The position numbers and the translations under genes were made by a program. Source: Roseovarius sp. 217 (lineage in GTDB: Bacteria > Pseudomonadota > Alphaproteobacteria > Rhodobacterales > Rhodobacteraceae). From it: DNA of 64,000 nucleotides. Positions 46,245 to 55,325 of the stretch are shown here, piece by piece. Numbering within the stretch: the stretch's first letter is position 1; every line of letters starts with the position of its first letter. The stretch spans positions 1,851,815-1,915,814 of the forward strand of contig NZ_CH902584.1 in assembly GCF_000152845.1 (NCBI RefSeq). Reading direction: 5' to 3'. The notes beneath the pieces were generated by a model. The model saw only the letters and a list, made by a program, of their open reading frames with translations. It had not been told where the DNA came from and made no database searches.

Positions 46245-47660
46245 ATGAGCGAGGTTTCTCTTTCGGAAAACACTGAAGCTCCAAGTGCCGCTGCCACGCT
46301 GCGGGCCTCTCGCACGCGCGCGCTTTTGACTGCCCCGATCGGACCGACTTTGCTGAAACTGGCCGCGCCGAACGTCTTGGCAATGTTCGTTCAAGCCGCC
46401 CAGAGCGTCGCAGAGGCGTATTATGCCAGTGTGTTGGGGGTTACGGCCCTTGCGGGGCTCGCGCTGGTGTTTCCTCTCGTCATGCTAACGCAGATGCTGT
46501 CTGCGGGGGCAATCGGCGGGGCGGTTTCCGCCGCGATTGCGCGCGCCCTCGGGGCATCGCAGCAGCAGCGCGCCGCGACGCTAGCGTTGACCGCCGGCCT
46601 GATCGCCGTCGGGTTTGCACTTGTGTCGGCGGCGCTGATGGCGACAGCTGGGCAAGCGGTGTTCGCCCGTCTGGGCGGTGGCTCTGACGCCATCACGGCA
46701 GCATCTACCTATGCCGCCGTCTTCTTTCCGGGCTGTCTCGCCATCTGGCTCTTCAACACGGCCCTCAGCGTCATTCGCGGGACTGGTGACATGCAGACGC
46801 CTTCCCTCATGCTACTATTGGTTGCAACCGGATCCATCCCGCTGACAGGCGCCTTCGCGTTCGGTTGGGGCCCGTTCCCCGCCCTTGGCATCGTCGGGCT
46901 GCCGATGGGCCTGATCGTGGCCTACAGTATTGGGGCGCTTGTCGCCATCACGCTGATTGCCACGGGCAGGACCGGACTGATCTTCTCTGGCGCGGCACAA
47001 CGGATTGACGTCGGTATGTTCCGCGACATCCTGCGCGTTGGAATGATGGCATCGGTGAACACGGTTCTGACTGTCTTCACGACGGTGGTCATGGTCGGCC
47101 TCGTCGGGCAGTTCGGCGAAGCGGCCCTCGCAGGCTATGGCCTCGGGGCCCGTCTTGAGTTCTTGATGATCCCCGTGATCTTCGGCATCGGCGCAGCCAT
47201 GACCGCGATGGTCGGGGCGAATGTAGGCGCAGGTCAGACCGACCGTGCCCTGCGGGTGGCGTGGACTGGATCACTGGCAGCGGCAGTCATCGTCGGGGGT
47301 ATTGGGCTGATCCTAGCGATCGTTCCGGACCTCTGGCTCGGCCTGTTCCTTGATCCGTCAAACGAGGCCGCGCTCGCCGTCGGGCGCAGTTATTTCCGCA
47401 TCGTAGCCCCTTTCTACGCCTTTTTCGGCGTAGGCCTCGCGCTCTATTTCGCATCTCAAGGTGCTGGCCGCATGTTCTGGCCCATCATCAGCAGCCTGAC
47501 CCGCGTAACCGTCGCGGTACTTGGCGCATTCGTTCTAATCCAAGTGACGCCGCTCGGGGTCCGCGGCGTCTTTGCCGCGATTGGCCTCGCAATGCTGGTC
47601 TACGGGCTGGTCATCGGGATCGCCATTAAACTGAACCGCTGGCAGGAGAGACCGCAATGA
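46245..47660 (+). CDS. MATE-family multidrug efflux transporter
   Basis: A 471-residue membrane antiporter with about 12 helices. MATE marks are LAAPNVLAMFVQAAQSVAEAYY in the first helix, and ALSVIRGTGDMQTPSLM. The second half shows FGIGAAMTAMVGANVGAGQTD, the duplicate of the first-half motif. It exports drugs or toxic compounds with H+ or Na+. The ATG at 46245 has gagag close upstream; a start at 46203 is also open. It overlaps the MaoC gene by ATGA. Confidence 0.9.
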   Translation: MSEVSLSENTEAPSAAATLRASRTRALLTAPIGPTLLKLAAPNVLAMFVQAAQSVAEAYYASVLGVTALAGLALVFPLVMLTQMLSAGAIGGAVSAAIARALGASQQQRAATLALTAGLIAVGFALVSAALMATAGQAVFARLGGGSDAITAASTYAAVFFPGCLAIWLFNTALSVIRGTGDMQTPSLMLLLVATGSIPLTGAFAFGWGPFPALGIVGLPMGLIVAYSIGALVAITLIATGRTGLIFSGAAQRIDVGMFRDILRVGMMASVNTVLTVFTTVVMVGLVGQFGEAALAGYGLGARLEFLMIPVIFGIGAAMTAMVGANVGAGQTDRALRVAWTGSLAAAVIVGGIGLILAIVPDLWLGLFLDPSNEAALAVGRSYFRIVAPFYAFFGVGLALYFASQGAGRMFWPIISSLTRVTVAVLGAFVLIQVTPLGVRGVFAAIGLAMLVYGLVIGIAIKLNRWQERPQ

Positions 47661-48115
47661 CACTTCTTTACCTTGAGGATTTCACGCCTGGCCGGACCTT
47701 CACAACGCGCAGCCTGACGGTGACGCAAGACGACATCATCGCCTTCGCCACTCAGTTCGACCCACAACCTTTTCACCTAGATCCAGAGGCCGCGACTGCG
47801 ACGTTCTTTCACGGTCTCGCCGCCAGCGGCTGGCACACCGTGGCACTGACGATGCGTCTTCTGATCGGATCGGAGATGTCACCCGCCGGCGGAATCATCG
47901 GCGCTGGTGTCGACGAGCTCAGCTGGCTGCGGCCGGTTCGACCGGGCGACACGTTGCGCGCCGACAGCGAGATTCTTGAGGCCCGGCAATCGAGATCGCG
48001 TTCGACGCAAGGCCTGATCAAGGCGCGTGTTGTGACTCTGAACCAGAACGAAGATCCCGTTCAGCGCTTTGTCACCAATCTTGTCGTGCAGACAAGGCCG
48101 CTCCAGCCAGAGTGA
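47657..48115 (+). CDS. MaoC-like hotdog dehydratase
   Basis: A 152-residue (R)-hydratase-like protein. The hydratase motif is DDIIAFATQFDPQPFHLDPEAA (in part, residues 25-46), with the Asp and His of MaoC active sites in FDPQPFH, and FFHGLAASGWHTVALTMRL follows. Such enzymes hydrate enoyl-CoA or act in aromatic degradation. Coupled to a MATE pump under an HxlR regulator, it may deal with a reactive carbonyl, which is inference. It ends 7 bases before the IS6 copy 2 end. Confidence 0.87.
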   Translation: MTLLYLEDFTPGRTFTTRSLTVTQDDIIAFATQFDPQPFHLDPEAATATFFHGLAASGWHTVALTMRLLIGSEMSPAGGIIGAGVDELSWLRPVRPGDTLRADSEILEARQSRSRSTQGLIKARVVTLNQNEDPVQRFVTNLVVQTRPLQPE

Positions 48116-48122
48116 CGACGCG

Positions 48123-48939
48123 GGTATCGTAAAGTTAACTGACTCCAGCCAAGGGAATCTAGCAGTTTGATCCTTACGCGACTTCAACCTGAGCGATTTC
48201 GCGCCAAATTTGCATGACGAGCGATCTCATTTCGCGGAAGTCGGTGGACGGCATTTCGTGGCGCGGAAGATGGAACAAGTTGGCTATGGGATCGTGGATG
48301 GACAGGAACCGCTGCAAATGACCAGGTGATTTGAACGTCTTCATCCCTCGCTCCCGTTGTCGCGTCGGTTGGTGCGAATTCTCAGATCGGTTGTTCAGAC
48401 CCTTGTGCGATCGGTGTTCAACACTGGGCATGATTTCGCGTTTTGCCGCTCCGTATGACCGGAGTTTGTCCGTTATCATGACACGCGGGGCTGCCCCTTG
48501 CCGCTTCAGAAGTTTTTGCATGATGCGCTTAGCTGCGGCCCTATTGCGACGACTTTGTACCAAAACGTCTAAAACAAATCCGTCCTTATCAACCGCGCGC
48601 CACAGCCAATGCTTCTTGCCGCGCATCGTGATCCCGACCTCGTCGAGGTGCCACTTGCCATCAAATTTACCGGCCGATCTGTGGCGAATGTCGGCGGCAA
48701 AATGACGTCCAAATTTCTCAGCCTAGGTTCGGATCGTCTGGTGCGAAACAATGATACCTCGCTCGGCTAGAATATCCTCGACCATCCGCAAACTGAGCGG
48801 AAACCTGAAATACAGCCAGATCGCTTGGGCGATCACCTCAGGTGGAAATCGGTGGCGGTGATAAAGCGGTGCGGTGTTGGTTGTGATCATGCGGCCCCAT
48901 CGCACATCAATGGAGGCCGTGCATTAAGTTTACGGTGCC
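48123..48939 (-). mobile_element. IS6-family insertion sequence, copy 2 (inverted, 817 bp)
   Basis: This is the same 817-bp element as at 44755 in the opposite direction. The outer end (48939) reads inward as ggcaccgtaaacttaa. The inner end (48123) is ggtatcgtaaagttaa, with two C-to-T differences in the repeat. The two copies bracket 45572-48122 as a compound-transposon-like unit. Confidence 0.9.
48174..48890 (-). pseudogene. IS6-family transposase with in-frame TAG, copy 2
   Basis: The translation equals copy 1 with a handful of substitutions (I for S in ERGIIVSHQ, P for L in DRPVNL read in another frame, P for S in FKSPGHL). The TAG is at the same codon (48725-48723). The shared stop means the mutation predates the duplication, so the amber element moved or was copied after it arose. 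Confidence 0.87.
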
Positions 48940-49103
48940 GATAATGCTGCACGATGCCGCGAAGGCCCGGTTCGGGGAAGCTGCGCAGCAGCGATGACAA
49001 ACCTCGCGAAGGTCCAGTTAGGGCCGTTGAAGTCGATCGACGGCGGAGAGTGGAAGTTCGCTGCGCTCTGCGCCAATGGCCACTACTATTGTCGACGCGC
49101 AAG
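48940..49103. other. short unassigned segment right of IS6 copy 2
   Basis: No gene is recognised. The minus strand has fragments such as TSTALTGPSRGLSS without family likeness. It is probably the broken flank of the IS6 unit. Confidence 0.3.
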
Positions 49104-49143
49104 CTATGAAGCCAGCCATCGCCCGGCTTCATAGCCCGGGCGA
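49104..49143 (-). terminator. competing hairpins after the TauE gene
   Basis: ctatgaagcc (49104-49113) pairs perfectly with ggcttcatag (49125-49134). An alternative stem, tcgcccgg (49119-49126) with ccgggcga (49136-49143), would exclude it. This lies 26 bases after the minus-strand TauE stop. No T run is present, so termination would not be the simple intrinsic type. Confidence 0.4.
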
Positions 49144-49168
49144 CGACGATACCGGGTGCTGTGCGGCC

Positions 49169-49876
49169 TCACCTGAAGATCAGAAAGAGACCGCTGACAA
49201 TTGCAAAGACAAGCACGGCCAGACGAAGCCCCGGCCCGCTGATGCGGCTATGGGTCAGCCGCGACAGGCCACTTCCAAGCAGCACAGCGGGGCACAGATA
49301 CAAGGCGGCAAGAAGTTGCTCCTGACCGATCCGTCCCGCGCCTGCGAGCACAATCAAAGAAAGAACCTCGCCCACCAGAAAGCACACGGCAACGGTCGAG
49401 CGCAAAACCGGTCCTGACGCATGTTGATATAGCAGGGCCAGCGGTGGCCCCCCGATTCCTGTCGAGGTTTCGGTGATGCCGGTAAACAAACCGACCCCAA
49501 GCGCGGTAGGCTTGTTTGGATCAAAGGGGCGTGCAAACAGCGCTGCACCAGCCGCAATAATAGTGAACCAGCCAACGGCCAGATCGAGTTGACTTGCAGA
49601 CAGTGCGGCCAACAGCCAGAGCCCGGCAAATGTGCCCGCAAACCGCCCGACGGTGATCCACTTTGCGCCGTTCCAGTCCACATGTGGCCGCTCGCGCCAC
49701 GCGACAAGGCTGTTCAGCGGCAGCATCAGGATGAGCAACGTGACAGGAAGCAGGTCGGGTCGCATCAGGCCGATGATCGGTGCCACAATCAGTGCAAAAC
49801 CGATGCCGATTGCACCTTGAACGAACGCAGAGACAAACACGATCAAAGATAGAATGAGAAGCAATTCAACGGTCAC
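49169..49876 (-). CDS. TauE/SafE-family anion exporter
   Basis: A 235-residue membrane protein with about seven helices. The family start LIVFVSAFVQGAIGIGFALIVAP and the repeat motif GLFTGITETSTGIGGPPLALLY are clear. Members export sulfite, sulfoacetate or related organic anions. It overlaps the amidohydrolase by ATGA and is the third gene of the LacI-controlled operon, so it may export a product of that pathway. Confidence 0.87.
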   Translation of the reverse strand: MTVELLLILSLIVFVSAFVQGAIGIGFALIVAPIIGLMRPDLLPVTLLILMLPLNSLVAWRERPHVDWNGAKWITVGRFAGTFAGLWLLAALSASQLDLAVGWFTIIAAGAALFARPFDPNKPTALGVGLFTGITETSTGIGGPPLALLYQHASGPVLRSTVAVCFLVGEVLSLIVLAGAGRIGQEQLLAALYLCPAVLLGSGLSRLTHSRISGPGLRLAVLVFAIVSGLFLIFR

Positions 49877-51270
49877 GATGTGCGTGCCTTCTTGTGTGCT
49901 GCGGCAACCGGATGAATGCGTTTGATGTCAGACCTCTCAATCGCGTTGCCCGCATGCGCGCGGATCTCTGCCAGCAATGCGCGGGCATCCCAATCGACAG
50001 GCCAGCCCTGCCACAGCCGAAGCTTGCCTTGGGTGAATACCGCATCGATTTGGTCGCGGTTTCCGTAACGCACCAACTCCCAGATCAAATCATAGGTCGG
50101 CGTGAATTCGGGCCGATCCAGATCAACCAGAAGAAAGTCCGCCTCAAGGCCGGTTTTCACCGCCCCCGTGACCTTAGACAATCCCGCACTGTCGGCGGCA
50201 CGGCTGGTTACAGCTTCCAGCCAAAGCCAGCCGCCGCCACAGGATGAATCGCCAGTCGCCAGACCGAAGCCTGCACGCTGAAGGCTTTCGGCGGCATCCA
50301 TCAGGCGAAACCCGTCTGCCCGTGTGCCGTCAGTCCCCAGACCAAAGCGAATGCCCAAGGCCTCCATCTGCAGGGCCGGTGCAATGGCATTCCCCTTCCA
50401 GACGCTGGCGACGGGGTTGTAGGCAACCGCTGTTCCGCTGTCGCGTAACAGGTTCAGTTCAGTTGGTGTGACCAATGTCGAATGGGCAATCAGAACATGC
50501 GGTCCCAGCGCACCGATGTGCGCCAGATGTTCCAGCGGACGCATGCCACGATCCACAAGAGACCTTTCGACAGCGACAAGGTGTTCATTGACATGGGTCT
50601 GGAAAATGGCCCCAGCCTGACCAGCCATCTGCGACACATCACACAGCATCTCATCGGTTCCGACTTCGGGAATGGAAATTGCCAACGAAGGGTGGATCAA
50701 GGGATCGTCTTGCCACCCGTCCAGATGGCGCTGCGCCCGATCCAGAATGTCCGCCCGGTCAGGGATATGTGCAGTACCGCCCAGATCGTTGCAGATCAAT
50801 CCGATCACACTGCGCAGTCCGGTTTCCCGTGCCGCCTGTGCCAGTGCGTCGATGCATCCTCTCGAACGGGTACCTGCATCTACTGCGGTGGTGAAGCCTC
50901 CGCGCAAACACTCCAACGCAGATAGTTTTGTCGATAGATAAACCATCCGCTCGGAGAGGCTGGATTCAAGCGGCACCCAGATACGGCGGAAAATCTCGGA
51001 CGGCTCGCCAAACACCAGCGACTTTCCAAGAGACTGTGTCAGATGCGTGTGGGTGTCGATGAAACCCGGCATCATCAGATGATCGGGAAGGTCAACCGGC
51101 GACAGGTCAGGATGACAGGCGGCAAGCGCCGCTGCATCGTCGATTTCGTGGTACTTACCCTTTCGGATAAGCACCCCTTTCCCGCTTTGACATGCGCCGT
51201 CAGCATAGAGCTGTCCCGGCAACAACAACAGATCGCCTTGGGCGGCCAGACGCTCGCGAAGGGCAGTCAT
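49873..51270 (-). CDS. amidohydrolase-family deaminase (purine/pyrimidine or triazine type)
   Basis: A 465-residue metal-dependent hydrolase of the TrzA/AtzB/guanine deaminase group. Metal ligands are seen: HTHL in MPGFIDTHTHLTQS, His in FQTHVNEHLVAVE, His in VLIAHSTLV and Asp in GLGTDGTRADG. It probably removes an amino group or chloride from a nitrogen heterocycle. Position after an NCS2 permease supports a purine-like substrate. It overlaps both neighbours by 4 bases. The exact substrate cannot be read from sequence. Confidence 0.85.
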   Translation of the reverse strand: MTALRERLAAQGDLLLLPGQLYADGACQSGKGVLIRKGKYHEIDDAAALAACHPDLSPVDLPDHLMMPGFIDTHTHLTQSLGKSLVFGEPSEIFRRIWVPLESSLSERMVYLSTKLSALECLRGGFTTAVDAGTRSRGCIDALAQAARETGLRSVIGLICNDLGGTAHIPDRADILDRAQRHLDGWQDDPLIHPSLAISIPEVGTDEMLCDVSQMAGQAGAIFQTHVNEHLVAVERSLVDRGMRPLEHLAHIGALGPHVLIAHSTLVTPTELNLLRDSGTAVAYNPVASVWKGNAIAPALQMEALGIRFGLGTDGTRADGFRLMDAAESLQRAGFGLATGDSSCGGGWLWLEAVTSRAADSAGLSKVTGAVKTGLEADFLLVDLDRPEFTPTYDLIWELVRYGNRDQIDAVFTQGKLRLWQGWPVDWDARALLAEIRAHAGNAIERSDIKRIHPVAAAHKKARTS

Positions 51271-52622
51271 ACGCCTGTCTCCGCTTCGGCCACGGCCTTT
51301 TCGGTCTCACTCAACGTCCCTGCGCCGATATGGTAGAACAGGGCGTTGATGATCACGGCTGTGATCGTTCCCATCGCCAGACCGTTTCCAAGGATCATCT
51401 GGGACCATTGTGGAAACTGGCTGTAGACGCCGGGCACCAGGATGGGCAGCAAGCCCAATGACAGGGCTGTGGCCAAGGTGAACATATTGCCATGCTCACG
51501 CAGGTCGACACGGCGCAACAGATCGATACCGATAACACCAATGATGGCAAATACGATGACTGCAGTGCCCCCGACGACCGGCCCCGGCAAGGCAGACGCC
51601 AATCGTCCGATTGGCGCGATCAAGGCGATTACAACCAGAATGACGCCGGCAACAGCAGTCACATACCGTGATTTCACGTTGGTGGCGCGCACGATACCGA
51701 TGTTTTCGCCAGATGTGATGATTAAGGATGTGCCAAACAAACCACCAACCAGAGATGTCAGCGCATCACCACGGATCGTTTTGGGCACGATTGCGTGCGC
51801 ATCCCCACGTCGACCGACAATCTCAGCTGTTGCAATGGTCTGCCCTGTCGCTTCGGCCATCGAAATGATGGAAAAGACAATCAGCGGCAGGGCGGCAAGT
51901 AGGTTGAACGTGGGCATGCCAAAGGGAAACAACTGAGGGACGGCAATCGCTGGACCGGTTAGAACACCGGACAGATTGACCTGTCCCAGCGCCATCGCAA
52001 TCAGCGTACCACCGACAAGACCCAGCATAACCGCAAGGCGTTGTAGTGTGCCCTTGAAAAATCGGGCAAAGAGCACTGTCAAAACAATGGTGGCCAAGGC
52101 CAGTCCGATCTTCACGGGGTCAGCAAACCCTTCCGATCCGGGTTTTCCCGTGATCGTGCCTCCGTAGATCCGCACAAGGTTGATCGAAACGAGAAGCAAC
52201 ATGGTTCCCACGACGATTGGCGGAAAATAGGCCAACAGCCTGCGGAACACCGGCAATGCGATAAAATAGAAGATCGCCGTCATGATCACTGCACCGACAG
52301 CGGTCTGGACATCGGTTTGCATAGCAATCGCCAGAAAGATCGCGATTGGCGCGCCACCCGGCACCATGATGAAAGGCAGGCGCGCACCAAATCCCGCAGG
52401 GCCAAAGCTTTGCAGGATCGTACCAAAGCCGCAGATGAGGAATGTCGCGCTGATCAGTGAAACGGTTACCGCATCATCAAAATTCAACGCCTTTGCAACG
52501 AGAAATACCGCGGTGATCGGCGATGCCGCCATCACTAGCACATGTTGCAGACCAAACAGGATCAGGCTGCGCAACGGCAGCACCTCATCGGTTGGGTCGT
52601 GTGGTTCATCAAGTGTTGTCAT
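51267..52622 (-). CDS. NCS2-family purine/pyrimidine permease
   Basis: A 451-residue transporter of the xanthine/uracil family with about 14 helices. Family marks are LFGLQHVLVMAASPITAVFLV, FGTILQSFGPAGFGARLPFIM and, in the helix that carries the substrate residues, FSIISMAEATGQTIATAE. A later segment reads GTSLIITSGENIGIVRATNV. The ATG at 52622 has gggag 7 bases upstream; a longer frame from 52691 would run through the operator. It is the first gene of the operon, under palindromic LacI sites. Confidence 0.9.
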   Translation of the reverse strand: MTTLDEPHDPTDEVLPLRSLILFGLQHVLVMAASPITAVFLVAKALNFDDAVTVSLISATFLICGFGTILQSFGPAGFGARLPFIMVPGGAPIAIFLAIAMQTDVQTAVGAVIMTAIFYFIALPVFRRLLAYFPPIVVGTMLLLVSINLVRIYGGTITGKPGSEGFADPVKIGLALATIVLTVLFARFFKGTLQRLAVMLGLVGGTLIAMALGQVNLSGVLTGPAIAVPQLFPFGMPTFNLLAALPLIVFSIISMAEATGQTIATAEIVGRRGDAHAIVPKTIRGDALTSLVGGLFGTSLIITSGENIGIVRATNVKSRYVTAVAGVILVVIALIAPIGRLASALPGPVVGGTAVIVFAIIGVIGIDLLRRVDLREHGNMFTLATALSLGLLPILVPGVYSQFPQWSQMILGNGLAMGTITAVIINALFYHIGAGTLSETEKAVAEAETGV

Positions 52623-52674
52623 TTTTTTCTCCCTGTTGTCGCAAAATTCAGGAACGCAGCCCGAAACGTGGCGA

Positions 52675-52690
52675 TGCAAATCGGTTTGCA
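52675..52690. promoter_or_regulatory. LacI-type operator 1
   Basis: TGCAAATCGGTTTGCA, a dyad with a central CG and one mismatch, lies 53 bp before the permease start. It matches the site at 52721 at 15 of 16 positions. Confidence 0.8.
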
Positions 52691-52720
52691 CGAGCTTTAT
52701 CTAGCAGAAAATGTGATTCG

Positions 52721-52736
52721 TGCAAATCGATTTGCA
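52721..52736. promoter_or_regulatory. LacI-type operator 2
   Basis: TGCAAATCGATTTGCA is a perfect 16-bp palindrome with the central CG typical of LacI/PurR sites. It is 46 bp from operator 1 and 59 bp before the lacI-type gene. Two sites about 4.4 helical turns apart could allow looping. Confidence 0.85.
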
Positions 52737-52794
52737 AATCTCGGCCATTCGTTTAACTTTGGTCAAAGAGAAGCGTTCTTGATCTCGGGGTGAA

Positions 52795-53793
52795 ATGAGC
52801 AAACCGACAATAAGCGATCTGGCCCGTCTGGCTGCAGTCTCGAAGACAACTGTTTCCCACGCCTTCAGTGGTCGGCGGCATGTTGACCCCGAGACTTGCA
52901 AGAAGATTAAGGACTTGGCACGGGAAATGGGCTATCGCCCTAATCGGTCGGCGCAATCCCTTCGCACCGGACGGACAGGCATGATCGCACTTGCATCTTC
53001 GATGCCCTTCTCGATTGCAGCCGGGCCATCGCGGCTTGGGTTCTTTATGGAAATCGCAGCGACCGCTGCGGTCGCATCGTTGACACGCAATCAGGCACTT
53101 TGCCTGATCCCGCCGATGGAGGCAGACAGCGAGCTTGATGCCATTGCGATGGATGGTGCCATTCTGGTCGAACCCTTTGCGGACGACCCCATGGTGGACC
53201 GCTTTTTTAACAGCGGTATCCCGGTCGTTTCAATCGGACGCGTGCCGGGGCGGGATGACATTCCTTTCGTCGATCTACACTCTTATGCGACCGCCCTTAT
53301 GGTCCTGAACCACCTGCGCGATGCCGGTGCCACCAAGGTCGCCCTGATCACGGGCACACAACGCCGCAATTCCTATCTGGAGACCGAGGCGGCCTATACC
53401 GCCTTTTGTGAGAACCACAGCATCCCGCTAACTCTTGTCCGCGTAGATGAAGCCGGAGGGGAAACTGAAGCCGAACAATGTTGTACTGCCTTGCTGGCGG
53501 ATCATCCCGACCTTGATGCCCTCTATGTGCCCGTCGACGCATTTGCCTCCGGCGCCACCAAAGCAGCCAAATCACTGCATCGGGCTGTGCCGGAAACTTT
53601 GCGTTTGGCCACTCGATATGACGGTTCACGTGCAAAGTTGGCTGATCCGCCCCTGACCGCGGTGGATCTGCATTTGGACGAGCTCGCCAAACTGGCCGTT
53701 GATCTGTTGATCCAGACAATTGAAGGACAAACCGGCAGGAATTTGATTTCCCCTATGCCGGACTTGGTGCCCCGCCAGTCATCTGGGCAGTGA
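52795..53793 (+). CDS. LacI-family repressor of the permease-amidohydrolase operon
   Basis: A 332-residue regulator. The HTH and hinge are TISDLARLAAVSKTTVSHAF and DLAREMGYRPNRSAQSLRTG. The sugar/purine-binding type domain follows (PVVSIGRVPGRDDIPFVDLH, and AGATKVALITGTQRR). It is divergent from the permease, and two palindromic operators lie between. The inducer is likely the compound carried by the permease or its product. Confidence 0.92.
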   Translation: MSKPTISDLARLAAVSKTTVSHAFSGRRHVDPETCKKIKDLAREMGYRPNRSAQSLRTGRTGMIALASSMPFSIAAGPSRLGFFMEIAATAAVASLTRNQALCLIPPMEADSELDAIAMDGAILVEPFADDPMVDRFFNSGIPVVSIGRVPGRDDIPFVDLHSYATALMVLNHLRDAGATKVALITGTQRRNSYLETEAAYTAFCENHSIPLTLVRVDEAGGETEAEQCCTALLADHPDLDALYVPVDAFASGATKAAKSLHRAVPETLRLATRYDGSRAKLADPPLTAVDLHLDELAKLAVDLLIQTIEGQTGRNLISPMPDLVPRQSSGQ

Positions 53794-53884
53794 GGGCGGA
53801 TTCTGTTGAAAAACACCGTGCTGCGGCCGCAGAGATTTCGCCTTTGAGCGTGTCGTAAGCGCCTTTCCTATCAGACTTTCAGGG

Positions 53885-54000
53885 GGTCTGTTGCATTAAC
53901 TAACCTGTCGTCGCAGGTTTGGTGTGTTCATGATGATGGAGGTGCCGATGGCGCAGCGCAAGAACCCGTTCAGGCGGCATCGGTTCCCGCGTGTTGAACG
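53885..54000 (+). pseudogene. IS6-family N-terminal remnant
   Basis: A repeat-like end, ggtctgttgcattaac (53886-53901), precedes ATG at 53948 and MAQRKNPFRRHRFPR. RHRFP is the usual start of IS6 transposases (compare RHRFPP in the copy at 44804). The frame departs after about 18 residues. Confidence 0.6.
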
Positions 54001-54061
54001 CTGTGAAGGTCCGACATGGTGGGATGGCAGCGCGTGGACACGTGCCGCCATCCCGGTTGGG

Positions 54062-54712
54062 TCAGGCTTCTTTCGGAACCGGTGTATTCAGCAATTGCTG
54101 TTCCCACAGGAGGGCGATGCCGCTGCCTCCGCAATGCTGGATCAGGAGTTGCCCCAATTCTTCGGCGTGCTCGGTCCAGGCCCAGTCGCGCTGCCATTCG
54201 GCGACCACCGCCAGCCAGGTCATCATGTTCGCACCCGCGCCGATCATGCGTTGGATGGCGACCTCGTGGGCCTCGACTGAAGTGCCGCCGGACGCATCCG
54301 TGACGACCGTCACGTCCCAGCCATCACCCAGTGCATGGATTGTTGGCATCGCCACGCAGACCTCGGTCCAGAGACCGGCGATGATGAGTTGCTTGCGACC
54401 CGTGGCCTTTACCGCGTCGACGACCTTTTCGTCCTGCCAGGTGTTGACCAAGGTCCGGTCGATGACCTCCTGGCCGGGAAATACATCGGTGATCTGCGGA
54501 AAGATTGCTCCGCCCCGACTGGCGATGACACTCGTCAGGATTGTCGGGACATTGTATGCCTTTGCGGCTTTCGCCAGCGCCGTCGAGTTGTTGACCACCA
54601 TGTGGGGATCATGGCTGTTCAGGTTTGCCAGTTGATAGGGCTGGTGGTCGATCAGAACGAGGACGGAGTCTTCGGGGCGTAGAAGTGAGTCGAGTCCGTT
54701 GCGAAAGGTCAT
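54062..54712 (-). CDS. isochorismatase-like cysteine hydrolase (YcaC type)
   Basis: A 216-residue hydrolase. The first catalytic Asp is in SVLVLIDHQPYQLANL, the Lys position is in RTLVNTWQDEKVVDAV, and the nucleophile Cys is in LIIAGLWTEVCVAMPTIHAL with the cis-peptide just before it. YcaC-type proteins have unknown substrates. The ATG at 54712 follows aggaggcaccc, a near-perfect ribosome site. Confidence 0.88.
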   Translation of the reverse strand: MTFRNGLDSLLRPEDSVLVLIDHQPYQLANLNSHDPHMVVNNSTALAKAAKAYNVPTILTSVIASRGGAIFPQITDVFPGQEVIDRTLVNTWQDEKVVDAVKATGRKQLIIAGLWTEVCVAMPTIHALGDGWDVTVVTDASGGTSVEAHEVAIQRMIGAGANMMTWLAVVAEWQRDWAWTEHAEELGQLLIQHCGGSGIALLWEQQLLNTPVPKEA

Positions 54713-55048
54713 GGGTGCCTCCTTTTCATGTGCTGTACTCAGCAATGGTTTCTCTCAGTGTGGCGGGCGCAAACTGCGCGTCTGCCTGCGGCGGTATTGC
54801 CGGTTCCCACCTGGCGGCGATAGTGCCGTGCGCCGGTACACTGTGTGCAGCGATCCGGGACACAACCCTGTGACCTGTGCGGATAGACCGGGTGTCCGGG
54901 TGTCGGGCGACCACCGAAAATACACGAAATATTGGGGTTTGAAGGACGGCAGGCGACTACTCTTCCTGCAATGATCCCGAAGCCGATATGCCCGGTTTTG
55001 CGAAAACCGGGACAGAGCTGGATGCTCCCTGGCAGTCAATGGACTTGC
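54713..55048. other. 335-bp gap with no gene
   Basis: It must hold the promoter of the isochorismatase-like gene. I see no coding sequence. It ends at the dyad at 55049. Confidence 0.35.
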
Positions 55049-55072
55049 AATGTAAATCGATCGTTTTACATT
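55049..55072. promoter_or_regulatory. TetR-type operator before the broken TetR gene
   Basis: AATGTAAA (55049-55056) and TTTACATT (55065-55072) form a dyad with an 8-bp centre (tcgatcgt). It lies 31 bp before the start of the TetR relic and ahead of the MFS gene. The operator outlives its repressor. Confidence 0.6.
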
Positions 55073-55102
55073 AGGGCACGCGAGCGCTGGAAAGGGGACC
55101 CC

Positions 55103-55325
55103 ATGGATTTGACACGCAAGCTCATTGCGACCGCACAAAACAGCCTTCCGGGCGCGGGTGCGTGAAATCGTTTCCGAAGAGCTTGGACGTGACAACCCCG
55201 ACCTGGCCGAGCAGGTGCTTCTGCTTTGCGAGGGTGCGACACATGCAACGGTTTATCGGGGCGCGGCGGCGATAACAGCTGCGAGATCGGCGGCAGCTGT
55301 CTTTGTCGAAAAAGCACGATCATAA
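55103..55325 (+). pseudogene. TetR-family regulator, HTH deleted and frame shifted
   Basis: The start MDLTRKLIATAQNSLPG matches the first helix of a TetR protein. It then passes straight to a C-terminal ligand-domain end in the next frame: FRARVREIVSEELGRDNPD, LAEQVLLLCEGATHATVY and ITAARSAAAVFVEKA. About 110 residues including the HTH are missing. A working repressor cannot be made. Confidence 0.7.

Noticed and set aside
44755..48939. Classical compound transposon with direct-repeat target sites
   Set aside because: No matching 8-bp duplication is visible at the outer ends, so I describe it only as transposon-like.
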